A program made the translations under genes and the position numbers. From positions 1-64,000 of the forward strand of contig NZ_JAUXOD010000137.1 in NCBI RefSeq assembly GCF_030682515.1: a DNA stretch of 64,000 nucleotides, read 5' to 3'. Origin of the DNA: Hoeflea sp. GTDB taxonomy: Bacteria > Pseudomonadota > Alphaproteobacteria > Rhizobiales > Rhizobiaceae. The notes under the pieces were generated by a model that saw nothing but the letters and a program-made list of their open reading frames with translations, had not been told where the DNA came from and searched no databases. Positions within the stretch are counted from its first letter, which is position 1. The number at the start of each line of letters is the position of its first letter. Below are positions 1 to 9,189 of this stretch, piece by piece.

Positions 1-118
1 CCTGCCAAACTGGACCCACATGTACAATTGGCATCGTCCGCACGGCAGTCTAAACTCAAAACCACCCATCAGTCGCCTCGGCCTGACCGAGGACAACCTG
101 TTGAGGTTCCACATCTAG
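1..118 (+). mobile_element. IS481-type transposase, C-terminal end (runs off the left edge)
   Basis: Frame 2 of the first 118 bases is open from the window edge and translates to 38 residues ending in TAG at 116-118. It contains the stretch YNWHRPHGSLNSKPPISRLG, which is typical of the C-terminus of the integrase-core transposases of the IS481 family. It is too short for the ORF track. Only the tail is visible, so whether the transposase and the element are intact cannot be judged. I could not identify a convincing terminal inverted repeat in the bases after the stop. The neighbouring DNA to about 2.5 kb is clearly richer in A+T than the rest of the window, which fits recent insertion activity. 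Confidence 0.8.
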
Positions 119-211
119 AGCATGCCGTTTAATAACCTGACAACCGAAACGGAGCCCCGATAATGAAGCTGCTCCAGTACCCAATCCCTTATGCGACGGA
201 CCCTGACAAAA

Positions 212-937
212 ATGAAACTGCTGAGCTACAACATTCAGGCTTGCATCGGGAGCCGGCACTATAGCGATTACCTTTTCGGCGTAAGAAAACAGATTGCCCA
301 CAGCCCGGCAAAAGACAGGACGTTAAGAAAGATTGGCCGCTTTATTTCCGAATTCGATATTGTCTGCCTGCAGGAACTGGATTTGGGCGGAAGGCGGGGC
401 GGCTTTTCATCGCAATACGACGCGTTGAAGAAAATATCCGGCTTCCAGTTTGGCGCATCACAGACCACAAGGGTGATCCCCGGCATCTCTCAACACGGGA
501 ATGCGATTTTTTCGCGCTATCCGATTGACGAGGTTGAAGAATACCGGTTGCCTGGAAGAATGAGAGGCCGCGGTCTGCTGGTCTGCACGATACAGGGCCA
601 TACAATTGCGAACACGCATCTGAGCCTCTATGCCAAGATGCAGGTCAGACAATTGGAACTGATCAGGGAAGTACTGCAAGGGCGGACAAAGACGATCCTG
701 GCAGGCGATTTCAATTGCCGCTCAACCCGCCCCTGGATACAGGAATTCGCCAATATGTCCGAAATGAATTTGATTACCGGGATTTCGACGAACACTTACC
801 CTTCCTGGAAACCCAATGCCGATATTGATCACATCTTTGCTTCAAGATCGATCTCCTATCGAAAGACCGAGGTTTTAAACGTTCGGCTGTCCGATCACCT
901 GCCTGTACAGACAGAGTTCGAATTTTTGGAACAGTAG
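212..937 (+). CDS. Endonuclease/exonuclease/phosphatase family protein
   Basis: This 241-residue protein carries the motif series of the DNase I-like metal-dependent phosphoesterase fold in the expected order: LLSYNIQ at the start, CLQELD with the catalytic Glu, GNAIFSRYP, NTHLSL, AGDFNC, a DIDHIF segment, and a final SDHLPV with the catalytic His. I prefer the ATG at 212 to the upstream 191 because the family normally starts just before the SYNI strand. It has no signal peptide. The gene converges with the cardiolipin synthase 23 bp away; in E. coli the related ybhP lies beside clsB (ybhO), so a phospholipid-linked role is possible. The real substrate, whether DNA, lipid headgroup or phosphoinositide-like, cannot be told. 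Base composition is low in GC for this genome. Confidence 0.85.
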   Translation: MKLLSYNIQACIGSRHYSDYLFGVRKQIAHSPAKDRTLRKIGRFISEFDIVCLQELDLGGRRGGFSSQYDALKKISGFQFGASQTTRVIPGISQHGNAIFSRYPIDEVEEYRLPGRMRGRGLLVCTIQGHTIANTHLSLYAKMQVRQLELIREVLQGRTKTILAGDFNCRSTRPWIQEFANMSEMNLITGISTNTYPSWKPNADIDHIFASRSISYRKTEVLNVRLSDHLPVQTEFEFLEQ

Positions 938-960
938 ATACATCTTTGCAGCAGGTCTGA

Positions 961-2382
961 TTACAACAGTGGCGATGCGAGACGCGCCAGATTGACCGTC
1001 AGTCTGAACAGGAGCGGGCGACCGGCAAGATGGCCAGCCGCCATCGGTTCGCTACGTTCAAAATCTCGCTCCAACATTGATTTTATTTTTTGCGCGAATT
1101 CCTTGTCCAGGACAAGCAAGCCGGCTTCAAAGTTGAGGCAAAACGAACGATTGTCCATGTTTCCGGAGCCTACGTAAGAAAACCGGTCGTCGATCAGCAT
1201 GACTTTCTGATGCATGAACCCAGGTTTGTATCGATCGACCTTCGCCCCATTGGACAGTGCGCGGTCGATCCAGGCATGAACAGCCAGTCCGACAATCCAG
1301 TGATCGCTGGTTTCCGGCACCAGCAACCGGACCTCGACCCCCCGCATCACTGCCAGGTGGAGGGCGGTTATCACCTCCTCATCCGGCACAAAATAGGGGG
1401 TCGCAATCCAGATTGAATCCTGTGCGGCATTTATCGCCTGAACAACAAACAGTTTGAACGTGTCATCCTTGTCCGCAGGTCCTGTGGCCAGAAACAGGGC
1501 GGTTTTTGCGTCATCCTGTATGGTGGGGATCGACCAATCGAGCTCAAAATGCTCGCCAGTTGCCCAATGCCAGTCTTCCAGAAAGGAGAATTGTGCGGCT
1601 TTTACAGTCGGGCCCGTAAACCGAAGACAGGTGTCTCGCCATGTTCGCTGCCCTTTTGATTTGCCAAGATACTCGTCACCAATGTTCAGCCCTCCGGTAA
1701 ACCCAATTTGAGTGTCAAACACCGCAATTTTCCGGTGGTTCCTGAAATTTATCTGGAACCGCTTCCCCATCCTGGTCGCACTTCCAAATGGCGAAACGGA
1801 TATCCCGGCGCTTCTGAGCCTCGAGAAATACGCCTCAGGCGTCCTGTTGCAACCTATCTCGTCATAAAGCAGCCTCACTTGAACGCCGCGCTGTGCGGCA
1901 GTGATCAGGTGTCGAGCAAATTCCCGGCCCACATCATCATCATTTATGATGTAGAACTGCATCAGTATGCTTCGTTTAGAGCGTTCTATTGATTGAAAAA
2001 TTGCCGCATAGGCTTCTTCGGCATCAATCAACAGATCCGTTTCATTGCCTCTGGTAAACGGAAACCGTGCAAGTTTTTCAATGACCTGCATTGCGCCCAA
2101 CTCTGTTCTTGAGAGACGCAGAGTGTTTGGAAGCAAATCCTGGTTGATTGGTGTCTTCGCCAATTGCGTTCGAAATTTCTTGACGTAACCGCTGAACCGC
2201 CATCCGCCGAAGATTATAAAAAGAGGGACAGATAGGAACGGCATCGCGACCAGGGCGACGGCCCAGGCCACGGCCCCCTGACTGCTGCGCTCTTGTGAAA
2301 TTGCAACAAGCGCCAGGACTACGCCAACGGCATAGACCAGCGGAACTGCAACCAACGAAAAGATATTCAAGCTGATCGCCAT
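961..2382 (-). CDS. cls: Cardiolipin synthase (phospholipase D superfamily)
   Basis: The 473-residue protein begins with two hydrophobic membrane segments (about residues 5-28 and 38-58) and then carries two phospholipase D catalytic motifs: HRKIAVFD near residue 215 and HQKVMLIDD near residue 390, each followed by the usual Gly/Ser-rich strand (GFTGGLNIGDEY and YVGSGNMDNRSF). That is the layout of bacterial Cls enzymes, which condense two phosphatidylglycerols into cardiolipin and glycerol at the inner membrane. Its length is normal for ClsA/ClsC-type proteins. The gene is convergent with the endonuclease/exonuclease/phosphatase gene and shares its AT-rich composition, so the pair may have been acquired together. 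Assignment to one Cls subtype is uncertain. Confidence 0.92.
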   Translation of the reverse strand: MAISLNIFSLVAVPLVYAVGVVLALVAISQERSSQGAVAWAVALVAMPFLSVPLFIIFGGWRFSGYVKKFRTQLAKTPINQDLLPNTLRLSRTELGAMQVIEKLARFPFTRGNETDLLIDAEEAYAAIFQSIERSKRSILMQFYIINDDDVGREFARHLITAAQRGVQVRLLYDEIGCNRTPEAYFSRLRSAGISVSPFGSATRMGKRFQINFRNHRKIAVFDTQIGFTGGLNIGDEYLGKSKGQRTWRDTCLRFTGPTVKAAQFSFLEDWHWATGEHFELDWSIPTIQDDAKTALFLATGPADKDDTFKLFVVQAINAAQDSIWIATPYFVPDEEVITALHLAVMRGVEVRLLVPETSDHWIVGLAVHAWIDRALSNGAKVDRYKPGFMHQKVMLIDDRFSYVGSGNMDNRSFCLNFEAGLLVLDKEFAQKIKSMLERDFERSEPMAAGHLAGRPLLFRLTVNLARLASPLL

Positions 2383-2691
2383 GCTCTTGCTCTACCAAAT
2401 CCTCTTATTGCGGCACAGCTGAATTTTAAAGAGGTTCCAGGCAAACCCCTGCGGTGCTGAGTGGAATCGCCCTTTCGCAAACGGCTGTGTGTCTGTGTTT
2501 GGAATACGCGCGCTTCTGGCTTGTGCTTATAGCGACCTTCCGCTTTCCGCCCGGTCAGGACCTACGTAGGGAGTGCGCGAATGTTCGCTTTCGCGAATTG
2601 GTCAAGTCACAAGGATGACTGAAATGGGCGCGCAGTGGAGTCGACAACTTACCTCAATGTCCGCCACGCCCAGAAATTCCGAGCCATCCCC

Positions 2692-2850
2692 CTACCCGCC
2701 CGGCCTCAACCGCCACACCCCCTCCGGATCCACCGCTCCCGTCCACGGGATCTGGATCGAGTTCACGTCGGCCCAGAGCCCCGCGAAATCATTGGAGTGG
2801 CCGGACAAGACGTTGCCGGATTGGCCCGTGGTCTGGATGGAGGTGGCCTG
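2692..2850 (-). pseudogene. Remnant of penicillin acylase 3' end (partial duplicate of 4431-4590)
   Basis: On the minus strand, 52 codons plus a TAG stop (2692-2694) read as a copy of the last 51 residues of the intact penicillin acylase encoded at 4431-6893. About 46 of 51 aligned residues are identical, including IQTTGQSGNV and GLWADVNSIQIP. The similarity stops abruptly at the QAT codons, and no start codon or catalytic region is present, so this is a dead fragment. Several substitutions (Tyr to Ser twice, Ser to Trp) indicate drift since duplication. The rest of the 2383-3159 gap holds no gene I can support; ORFs listed there are frames across this remnant. Confidence 0.88.
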
Positions 2851-3159
2851 CTTGAAGTGTGTGGACACATAATTGCCACACCGCGTCCTTCACCCCGCTC
2901 GGCTTTTCCCAGCCGCCGCTTGTGTCTTGCAAGCCAGGCCCATGGAGTGAGGCAGTCGGTCGACATCAGCCGAAATTGGTCTTCTTGATTTCTCATAATG
3001 GATATGACGCCGAGACCAATCCCCTCCTACGCTTGCCTCTTGAATGAACGCGGGTTCTCGACCCGGGCGGACTGAACGACGGATCATCGCGGTCCGGGCG
3101 ACGTCATCGGCGTGGACATTTGCCCGGTGGGGCTGTCTGATTTTTTCAGGGAAACAACA

Positions 3160-4359
3160 ATGCAAGTTATTGATCAAATAGAACTTTATCATGTGACGTC
3201 GCCGCTTCCGGCACCGTTCGCGCCCTCCTGGATGCCCGGCACCATCCGCACCAGCGTGACCTTCTATCTTGTCCGTTTCATCACCGATGACGGCGTCGAG
3301 GGCTGGAGTGCCTTTACCGGTGCCGGGCGCGAGCGTGTCGGGCTTGGCCACATGCTGGCCGACCTGTTCCTGGGCCAGGACCCCGAGGACATCGACAGGC
3401 TCGCCGAGCGGATCCACATCATGGCCGTGGGCGGCAATTTCAACTGGTGGATCGAACCCGCCTTCTGGGACATCAAGGCCAAGAACGCCGGCCTGCCGCT
3501 CTACAAATTGCTTGGCGGCACCGATGACCGCCTGAGGCTCTACGCCTCGTCGGGCGAATTGCGCGAGCCGCCGGCCCGTCGCGACGAGGCGGAAAAGCGG
3601 TTCGCCGAAGGCTTCGACACGATGAAGATCCGCGTCCATGACTGGGACGAAAAGGTCGATATCCAGCACATCACCGATGTGGCCACCCATATGCAGGGCC
3701 GCATGAAGATCGCGGTGGACTGCAATCAGGCATTCCGCCTGACGGCTAAAGGCGACGCGCCAATGTGGTCACTCGACCGGGCCAAGCGCTTCGCCGATGC
3801 CGCGGCCGATGTGGGGCTCGCCTGGGTGGAGGAGCCACTGTTTGGCGAGTGGCACGAGGACATCGCCAGGCTCACGGCCTATGCGCGGGTGCCCATTGCC
3901 GGCGGCGAACTGCATCTGATGGGTTATCACGAACTCGCCCGCATGATCAAAATGCGGTGCTACAACATCTACCAGCCCGATGCGATGTGGACCGGCGGCG
4001 TCAAACAGAGCCTGGACATTGCCAGACTGTGCCGCGCGGAGGGCGTCAAGTTCTCATCCCACACCTGGACCAACGGGTTCGGCTTCATCATCAATGCCCA
4101 TGTCTTCGCGGCCAGCGGTTTTGCCGGTGAGATGACGTTCGAATATCCGTTGAACGAGCCGGGTTGGCTACCTGAAGCGCGCGATGCGATCATGAAGGAG
4201 CCGCTCATGCACGACAAGGGCTGGTTCAACATGCCCCAGACCCCCGGCCTTGGCTTCGAGATCGACCATGAGAAGCTCGCGAAATACGGAAAGTGCTTCT
4301 TCAAGGCGAGCCGGCGCGAGGTTCACTGGATGCCCGAAACCATGGCGACCATGGCCTGA
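3160..4359 (+). CDS. Mandelate racemase/muconate lactonizing enzyme family protein (enolase superfamily)
   Basis: I place the start at ATG 3160, preceded by CAGGGAAAC, giving 399 residues; the track start at 3112 lacks a ribosome binding site. The protein has the N-terminal capping domain and a C-terminal barrel with the enolase-superfamily signatures: MKIRVHDW (barrel lysine), IAVDCNQ, WVEEPLF and AGGELHL (the three acidic Mg2+ ligands, near residues 187, 223 and 250) and SSHTWTNG (general-base His, near 301). A His at this place points to the mandelate racemase subgroup, which racemises or dehydrates sugar acids or aromatic hydroxy acids. The substrate is unknown. It lies between a decayed and an intact copy of a penicillin acylase 3' end and converges with the intact gene across a strong hairpin. 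Confidence 0.88.
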   Translation: MQVIDQIELYHVTSPLPAPFAPSWMPGTIRTSVTFYLVRFITDDGVEGWSAFTGAGRERVGLGHMLADLFLGQDPEDIDRLAERIHIMAVGGNFNWWIEPAFWDIKAKNAGLPLYKLLGGTDDRLRLYASSGELREPPARRDEAEKRFAEGFDTMKIRVHDWDEKVDIQHITDVATHMQGRMKIAVDCNQAFRLTAKGDAPMWSLDRAKRFADAAADVGLAWVEEPLFGEWHEDIARLTAYARVPIAGGELHLMGYHELARMIKMRCYNIYQPDAMWTGGVKQSLDIARLCRAEGVKFSSHTWTNGFGFIINAHVFAASGFAGEMTFEYPLNEPGWLPEARDAIMKEPLMHDKGWFNMPQTPGLGFEIDHEKLAKYGKCFFKASRREVHWMPETMATMA

Positions 4360-4370
4360 TCCATGAACTC

Positions 4371-4407
4371 CGGGATTGCCTTCCCGCGCGCAGGGAAGGC
4401 AATCCCG
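4371..4407. terminator. Bidirectional hairpin terminator
   Basis: A perfect 15-bp stem (CGGGATTGCCTTCCC pairing with its complement) with a 7-base loop lies between the convergent enolase-superfamily gene and the penicillin acylase gene. It is followed on the plus strand by TCTCTTTC. The position and the stability suggest it ends both transcripts. Confidence 0.8.
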
Positions 4408-4430
4408 TCTCTTTCACTCTTCAGGTCCCC

Positions 4431-6893
4431 TCACCCCGGGTTCAACCGCCACACCCCCTCCGGATCCACCGCCCCCGTCGACGGGATCTGGATCGAGTTC
4501 ACGTCGGCCCAGAGGCCGGCGAAATCGTTGTAGTGGCCGGAGAAGACGTTGCCGGATTGGCCCGTGGTCTGGATGTAGGTGGCCTGGTCGAGGTCGGCCA
4601 TGTCGAAAATGCCGCGGTAGCTCGAGGCGTTGGTGTTGGCATAGGGGTCGGCGTCGTTGTGAAGCTGGGTGTAGCCGCGGTCGAGCGTGAACGGTCCGCC
4701 GCCGCTTTCGACCTCGACATTGAAGAAGCGCCGGAGCGCGCCCACTTCGCCGAAGGGGCGGTGCGCGCCCCTGGCGTAATGCGCGGTCCCCCAGCGCCAT
4801 TTGCCTGGCTCGGCGCCGTAGCGCGTCGAGAGATCCTCGATTGCCGTCTCGAAGGCTCCCGCCACGATCTCCTCGCAGCTCTCATCGGTATCCGTCCCCT
4901 TGACGTCGCACCAGTTGCGCGCGGTCTCTCCGTCGAGAAGGCGTTCGAGCACCCTGCCGCGCGCCTTGAACCAGTCCTTGAACAGGAAGCCGAGGTCGTC
5001 CTCGAAGGTCGCGATCATGGTGGCGCGGACCCAGGCCATCATCAAGAGCGGCTCCATCCGGTCGCGCGCCATCTGCCCGTCCCATGTGGCGAGCGCATCG
5101 GCGAGCCCGCGCTGGGCCTCGCTCAGATCCCTACCCTCAAGCTTGGCGAGCAGGCGCGGGGCGAGGCCGGCAAACGCCGGCGAGAAGATGTCGGCCTGCA
5201 TCTGCCGCGACATCTGTGACGTGTGCTTCCCGTCGGCGCCGTCGAACAGCGTCTCGATCCGGGTCTGCCGATAAGGCTCCTCCCAGTCGAAGGTGAGGTG
5301 GATCGGATAGTCGGGGCCGACGATCTTGGTGTTGGCGGTGGCGATCAGGCCGTCTTCCGGATTGGTCTCCCGCGGCAGATCGCGATAGGGCGCATAGCCG
5401 CGCCAGTCATAGATCGCGTTCCAGCCCGGCGCCGGCGCCCGGCCCATCAGCTGGTTGGCGGGATCGCGCCGCGGCACCCGGCCGGCGGCGACAAAGCCGA
5501 TATTGCCCGTAGTGTCGGCCACCACCATCGACTGCATCGGCGTCAGGAACGCCTCGAAGCCCGCCTGGAAGTCCTCGACCGTGCGCATGGTGTAGAGCCG
5601 CGTGCCGGCGATCGCCGTGGTGTCGTCATGAGCGAGCGCCACCCATTGCAGCGCCGCCACATGGTTCTCCGGCAGCAGCCGGTCGAAATGCTTGTAGCCC
5701 ACCGGCAGCACCGGCCCGTGCCGGGTCCAGCGCCGGGTAAAGCTTCTCTCCGTCCCGCCCTTGACCCTGATGATCTCGTCCTTCTGCCCGAACGGCGCCC
5801 AGCCGGTGGGCGTCAGGTACTGGTCGGGGTTCTCGGGATTGATCCGCTCGACGAACACGTCCTGGGCGTCGGTGGCGGTGTTGGTGAAGCCCCAGGCGAT
5901 GTCGTTGCCGCGGCCGAGCAGCACGAAGGGCGTGCCCGGCAGCGAAACGCCGATCAGCCGCCGCGGCGTGTCGAACTCCTCCGTGACCTCGAGATGGGCG
6001 AGATACCAGATCGACGGCGCCATCAGCCCCAGATGCGGATCGTTGGCGAGCACCGGCAGGCCCGATTGGGTGCGCGCGCCAGAGACCACCCAGTTGTTGG
6101 AGGCGCCCGAGGACAGCATCGCCCCGATCCCGTCAAAGACCGAGGATGCATCCGCCGTGGTCACGGCCTCGCCGAGCGGCGTTGCGTCGAGGCCCAAGAG
6201 CGCGGTCAGGTCCGGCATCGGCGGCGGCGTGTCGGCGTCGAGATAGGGCATCAGGTCGCCGATCTCCGCCTCGCTCAGCCCGAGCCGGTGGAAGCCCAGC
6301 CTCAGCGCCTCATCGCCCATGTTCTCGGCAAGCGAGACCGACATCATCTTGATCGCCGTCAGCGTGTGCGCCGGCGTCCAGGGTTCGGGCGTCACGCCCA
6401 GGATCACATATTCGGGCGGCAGACGCGACGAGAACGCCCTCGGATCGCGCTCGATCCAGGCGTTGATGCCGCGCGCATAGCCCTCGAGCATCGCCATCGT
6501 GTCGGCGTGCATGACCGCGAGCGAGGCTTCCGCCGCCTCGTAGATCCCCATGGTCCTGAGCCAGATGTCGGTGTCGACCGTGGCCTCGCCGAACAGCTCC
6601 GACAGCCGCCCCTGGCCTGCCATGCGGCTCACTTCCATCTGCCACAGCCGGTCCTGCGCGTGGGCAAATCCGAGCCCCGCGGCCACGTCGGCGCGCGTCG
6701 CGCCGACGATGTGCGGCACGCCGTTGCGGTCGCGGGTGATCGTCACCTCGGCGCCGAGGCCCGCGATCCGCTCAGCCCCGTCGAGCGGCGCTTGCGACCG
6801 CGACAGCCACAGCATTCCGGCGCCCGCAGCCATCACCACGACAGGCACCAGGATGAGAATGAGCTTGATAAGCCCTTTGACGATGCGCATCAT
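4431..6893 (-). CDS. Penicillin acylase family protein (Ntn hydrolase)
   Basis: The 820-residue protein starts with a hydrophobic segment (KLILILVPVVVMAAGAGMLW) that serves as signal or membrane anchor, so it acts outside the cytoplasm. The alpha-chain region carries RDRNGVPHI and GFAHAQDRLWQME, as in penicillin G acylases and acyl-homoserine lactone acylases. The SNNWVVSG motif near residue 265 supplies the N-terminal serine of the beta chain that appears after self-cleavage and is the nucleophile. Such enzymes hydrolyse amide bonds of penicillin-like side chains, acyl-homoserine lactones or other N-acyl compounds; the substrate here is not evident. Length matches the family. A fragment of the same 3' end occurs at 2692-2850. 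Confidence 0.93.
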   Translation of the reverse strand: MMRIVKGLIKLILILVPVVVMAAGAGMLWLSRSQAPLDGAERIAGLGAEVTITRDRNGVPHIVGATRADVAAGLGFAHAQDRLWQMEVSRMAGQGRLSELFGEATVDTDIWLRTMGIYEAAEASLAVMHADTMAMLEGYARGINAWIERDPRAFSSRLPPEYVILGVTPEPWTPAHTLTAIKMMSVSLAENMGDEALRLGFHRLGLSEAEIGDLMPYLDADTPPPMPDLTALLGLDATPLGEAVTTADASSVFDGIGAMLSSGASNNWVVSGARTQSGLPVLANDPHLGLMAPSIWYLAHLEVTEEFDTPRRLIGVSLPGTPFVLLGRGNDIAWGFTNTATDAQDVFVERINPENPDQYLTPTGWAPFGQKDEIIRVKGGTERSFTRRWTRHGPVLPVGYKHFDRLLPENHVAALQWVALAHDDTTAIAGTRLYTMRTVEDFQAGFEAFLTPMQSMVVADTTGNIGFVAAGRVPRRDPANQLMGRAPAPGWNAIYDWRGYAPYRDLPRETNPEDGLIATANTKIVGPDYPIHLTFDWEEPYRQTRIETLFDGADGKHTSQMSRQMQADIFSPAFAGLAPRLLAKLEGRDLSEAQRGLADALATWDGQMARDRMEPLLMMAWVRATMIATFEDDLGFLFKDWFKARGRVLERLLDGETARNWCDVKGTDTDESCEEIVAGAFETAIEDLSTRYGAEPGKWRWGTAHYARGAHRPFGEVGALRRFFNVEVESGGGPFTLDRGYTQLHNDADPYANTNASSYRGIFDMADLDQATYIQTTGQSGNVFSGHYNDFAGLWADVNSIQIPSTGAVDPEGVWRLNPG

Positions 6894-7057
6894 TGGTTTA
6901 TGTCCCTCCCCGTGGCCTGACCGGAACAGCTGGGTCCCATCTGTTTGGAAAGTCAGCCCACAACCAATCTGTTCGGCCCGGCAGGCCGGCGAACTGCTTT
7001 ACGTAACTTGCCGGCGGGTCATGCGTAAAGCGTCTTTGTGACAGAAGGATAGACGAT

Positions 7058-7927
7058 ATGGCAACTGTAGCATTCATTGGTCTGGGCGTGATGGGCTATC
7101 CCATGGCCGGGCATCTGAGGACCAAGGGCGGCCACGAGCTGCGCGTCTACAACCGCACCACGGCGAAGGCCCGAAAATGGGCCGAGGAATTCGGCGGCAC
7201 CGCCTGCGACACGCCCGCCGAGGCCGCCACCGGCGCCGATTTCGTCTTCACCTGCGTCGGCAATGACGACGATTTGCGCGCCGTGACGCTGGCCTCCGGT
7301 GGCGTCATCCACGGCATGAGCACGAGCGCGATCCTGATCGACAACACCACCGCGTCGGCCGAAGTGGCGCGCCAGCTTGCTGCCGCTTGCGCCGACAAGG
7401 GCATGGGTTTCCTCGACGCGCCTGTTTCGGGCGGCCAGGCGGGCGCGGAGAACGGCGCGCTCACCGTCATGGTCGGCGGCGACGAGGCCACGTTCGAGAA
7501 GGCCTATCCGGTGATCGACGCCTATGCCCGCATGGTGGGCCTGATGGGTCCGGTGGGCAGCGGGCAGCTGACCAAGATGATCAACCAGATCTGCATCGCC
7601 GGTCTGGTCCAGGGCCTCGCCGAAGGCATCCATTTCGGCAAGAAGGCCGGCCTCGACATCGAGAAGGTGGTCGAGGTGATCTCCAAGGGCGCTGCCGGGT
7701 CCTGGCAGATGGAAAACCGCCACAAGACCATGAATGCCGGCAAGTATGATTACGGCTTCGCCGTCGACTGGATGCGCAAGGACCTCGACATCGTGCTCAA
7801 CGAAGCCAAGCGCAATGGCGCGACGCTGCCGGTGACCGCACTCGTCGACCAGTTCTACGCCGACGTGCAGGCCATGGGCGGCAAGCGCTGGGACACGTCG
7901 TCGTTGCTGGCGCGCCTGGAAAGATAA
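7058..7927 (+). CDS. NAD(P)-dependent beta-hydroxyacid dehydrogenase (3-hydroxyisobutyrate dehydrogenase-like)
   Basis: This 289-residue protein has an N-terminal Rossmann motif (FIGLGVMGYPMAGHL), the substrate-binding signature DAPVSGG near residue 123 and the catalytic lysine in QLTKMINQI near residue 171, followed by the all-alpha C-terminal domain. These are the marks of the family containing 3-hydroxyisobutyrate dehydrogenase, tartronate semialdehyde reductase and glyoxylate/succinic semialdehyde reductases. Start ATG 7058 follows AGAAGGATAG. The next gene starts one base after the stop, so the two are cotranscribed. No valine-degradation genes lie nearby, so the exact substrate is left open. 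Confidence 0.88.
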   Translation: MATVAFIGLGVMGYPMAGHLRTKGGHELRVYNRTTAKARKWAEEFGGTACDTPAEAATGADFVFTCVGNDDDLRAVTLASGGVIHGMSTSAILIDNTTASAEVARQLAAACADKGMGFLDAPVSGGQAGAENGALTVMVGGDEATFEKAYPVIDAYARMVGLMGPVGSGQLTKMINQICIAGLVQGLAEGIHFGKKAGLDIEKVVEVISKGAAGSWQMENRHKTMNAGKYDYGFAVDWMRKDLDIVLNEAKRNGATLPVTALVDQFYADVQAMGGKRWDTSSLLARLER

Positions 7928-7928
7928 C

Positions 7929-8675
7929 ATGGCCCCGCGGCGCCCACCCGAGAACGCCGCCTACGCCGTGCCGGACATCCTGGCATGGCTCGAAGCGCAC
8001 GGGTCTGCGGACAACATCGCCGGCATGGCGCGGTTCGGCATCGGCACGGAGCGGGCCTTGGGCGTCGGCAATGCGGCGCTCAGGCCCTTCGCCAGAACGC
8101 TGGGCCACGACCATGAACGCGCCCTTGCGCTCTGGCGCACGGGCATCCGCGAGGCAAGGCTGCTGGCGCTGTTCACCGACGAGCCCGGGCGCGTGAGCCC
8201 GGCTGAGGCGCGCGACATGGCTAAGGATTTCGACAGCTGGGAGATCGTCGATGCGGCGGCCGACCTGTTCGTCGAAGCCGGTCTTGACGGGCTGATTGAG
8301 TTTTTTGCCACCGACGAGCGGGAGTACGTCAGGCGTACCGCCTTTGCGATGATTGCGGCGGCCTCGGTGCATCGCAAGACCGACCCGGATGCGACGCTGC
8401 TGGCCTACCTGCCGCTCATCGAGGCGCACGCGACCGATCCGCGCAATTTCGTCCGCAAGGCGGTCAACTGGGCGCTGCGCAATATTGGCAAGCGCTCGCT
8501 CGCCCTGCACGGGCCGGCGCTGGCGCTTGCCCAAAAACTCGCCGGCTCGGACGACAAGACAGCCCGCTGGATCGGCCGCGACGCGGTCCGGGAACTGGCA
8601 GACCCCGACCGGATCGCCATGATCGGCCAGAAGAAGACACCCGCCAAACGGCAGCGGTTTCTGGGAAGGCCATAG
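7929..8675 (+). CDS. DNA alkylation repair protein (AlkD-like HEAT-repeat family)
   Basis: The 248-residue protein is made of helical repeats like those of the DNA alkylation repair family, with ARFGIGTERALGV near the N-terminus, the segment EARLLALF, a KDFDSWEIVDA segment and NFVRKAVNWALRNIGKRS towards the end. AlkD-type proteins excise positively charged alkylated bases such as N3-methyladenine and N7-methylguanine by wrapping DNA with HEAT repeats. The start lies one base after the upstream dehydrogenase stop, giving translational coupling although no functional link between them is obvious. The C-terminus is basic (KKTPAKRQR), as expected for DNA binding. Confidence 0.88.
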   Translation: MAPRRPPENAAYAVPDILAWLEAHGSADNIAGMARFGIGTERALGVGNAALRPFARTLGHDHERALALWRTGIREARLLALFTDEPGRVSPAEARDMAKDFDSWEIVDAAADLFVEAGLDGLIEFFATDEREYVRRTAFAMIAAASVHRKTDPDATLLAYLPLIEAHATDPRNFVRKAVNWALRNIGKRSLALHGPALALAQKLAGSDDKTARWIGRDAVRELADPDRIAMIGQKKTPAKRQRFLGRP

Positions 8676-8709
8676 ACCCGGACGTTACGCAGGCGGGCGG
8701 TCCGGCCGG

Positions 8710-9168
8710 TCAGAATCCGTCGGCCGCCGTCCTGACGATGTCGTGGAGGATGTCATTGACCTGGCCGCGCTCGCCGCCCTCGGGCAGGGTGCGATGGCCG
8801 ATGGTCACCTTGCCGGGCGTGGCGGCGTCCTCGTAGACAAAGACCACATAGGGGCAGTAGGCGATATCGCCGATGTCGGCCTCCATCACCGTGCGCGACA
8901 CCACGGCGGAGCAGAAGGTGAAGAATTCGGCGTCCTTGTAGAGCTCTTTCGTCGCGCCCACATCGCCCGCCGTGCGCTTGAGCATGTCGCCCAGGAACCC
9001 GTGATAGTCCACCTTGAAGCCCTTGTTGACGATGGCTTCGTTGACCCCCTGGGCGGCGTCGGCAAAGGGGATCTCGGCAACAACCGCGAACACGTCGTCG
9101 CCCGCGGCCTGCGCCGGAACCCCGGCAAGGCCCAACAGCCCCAGTCCGGCAATCACACTCTTCATCAT
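8710..9168 (-). CDS. DUF302 domain-containing secreted protein
   Basis: This 152-residue protein begins with a signal peptide (MMKSVIAGLGLLGLAGVPAQA) with likely cleavage after AQA, so it is periplasmic. The mature part matches the DUF302 fold in its pattern: a region predicting reduction to a hydrophobic strand (AEFFTFCSAVVSRTVMEAD) and the YCPYVVFVYE strand that is typical of the family. The biochemical role of DUF302 proteins is not established. The gene is downstream of the Lrp-type regulator on the same strand, but a hairpin lies between them (9190-9214) and the 107-bp gap suggests its own promoter. Confidence 0.75.
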   Translation of the reverse strand: MMKSVIAGLGLLGLAGVPAQAAGDDVFAVVAEIPFADAAQGVNEAIVNKGFKVDYHGFLGDMLKRTAGDVGATKELYKDAEFFTFCSAVVSRTVMEADIGDIAYCPYVVFVYEDAATPGKVTIGHRTLPEGGERGQVNDILHDIVRTAADGF

Positions 9169-9189
9169 GGCAATCCTCCCGATCGGTTC

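Noticed and set aside
2573-2988. Plus-strand ORFs of 99 and 117 residues
   Set aside because: They run across the acylase remnant in antisense and have no ribosome binding site or known domain.
5223-6920. 565-residue ORF on the plus strand
   Set aside because: It is antisense to the penicillin acylase gene, rich in Arg and His, with no recognisable motif.
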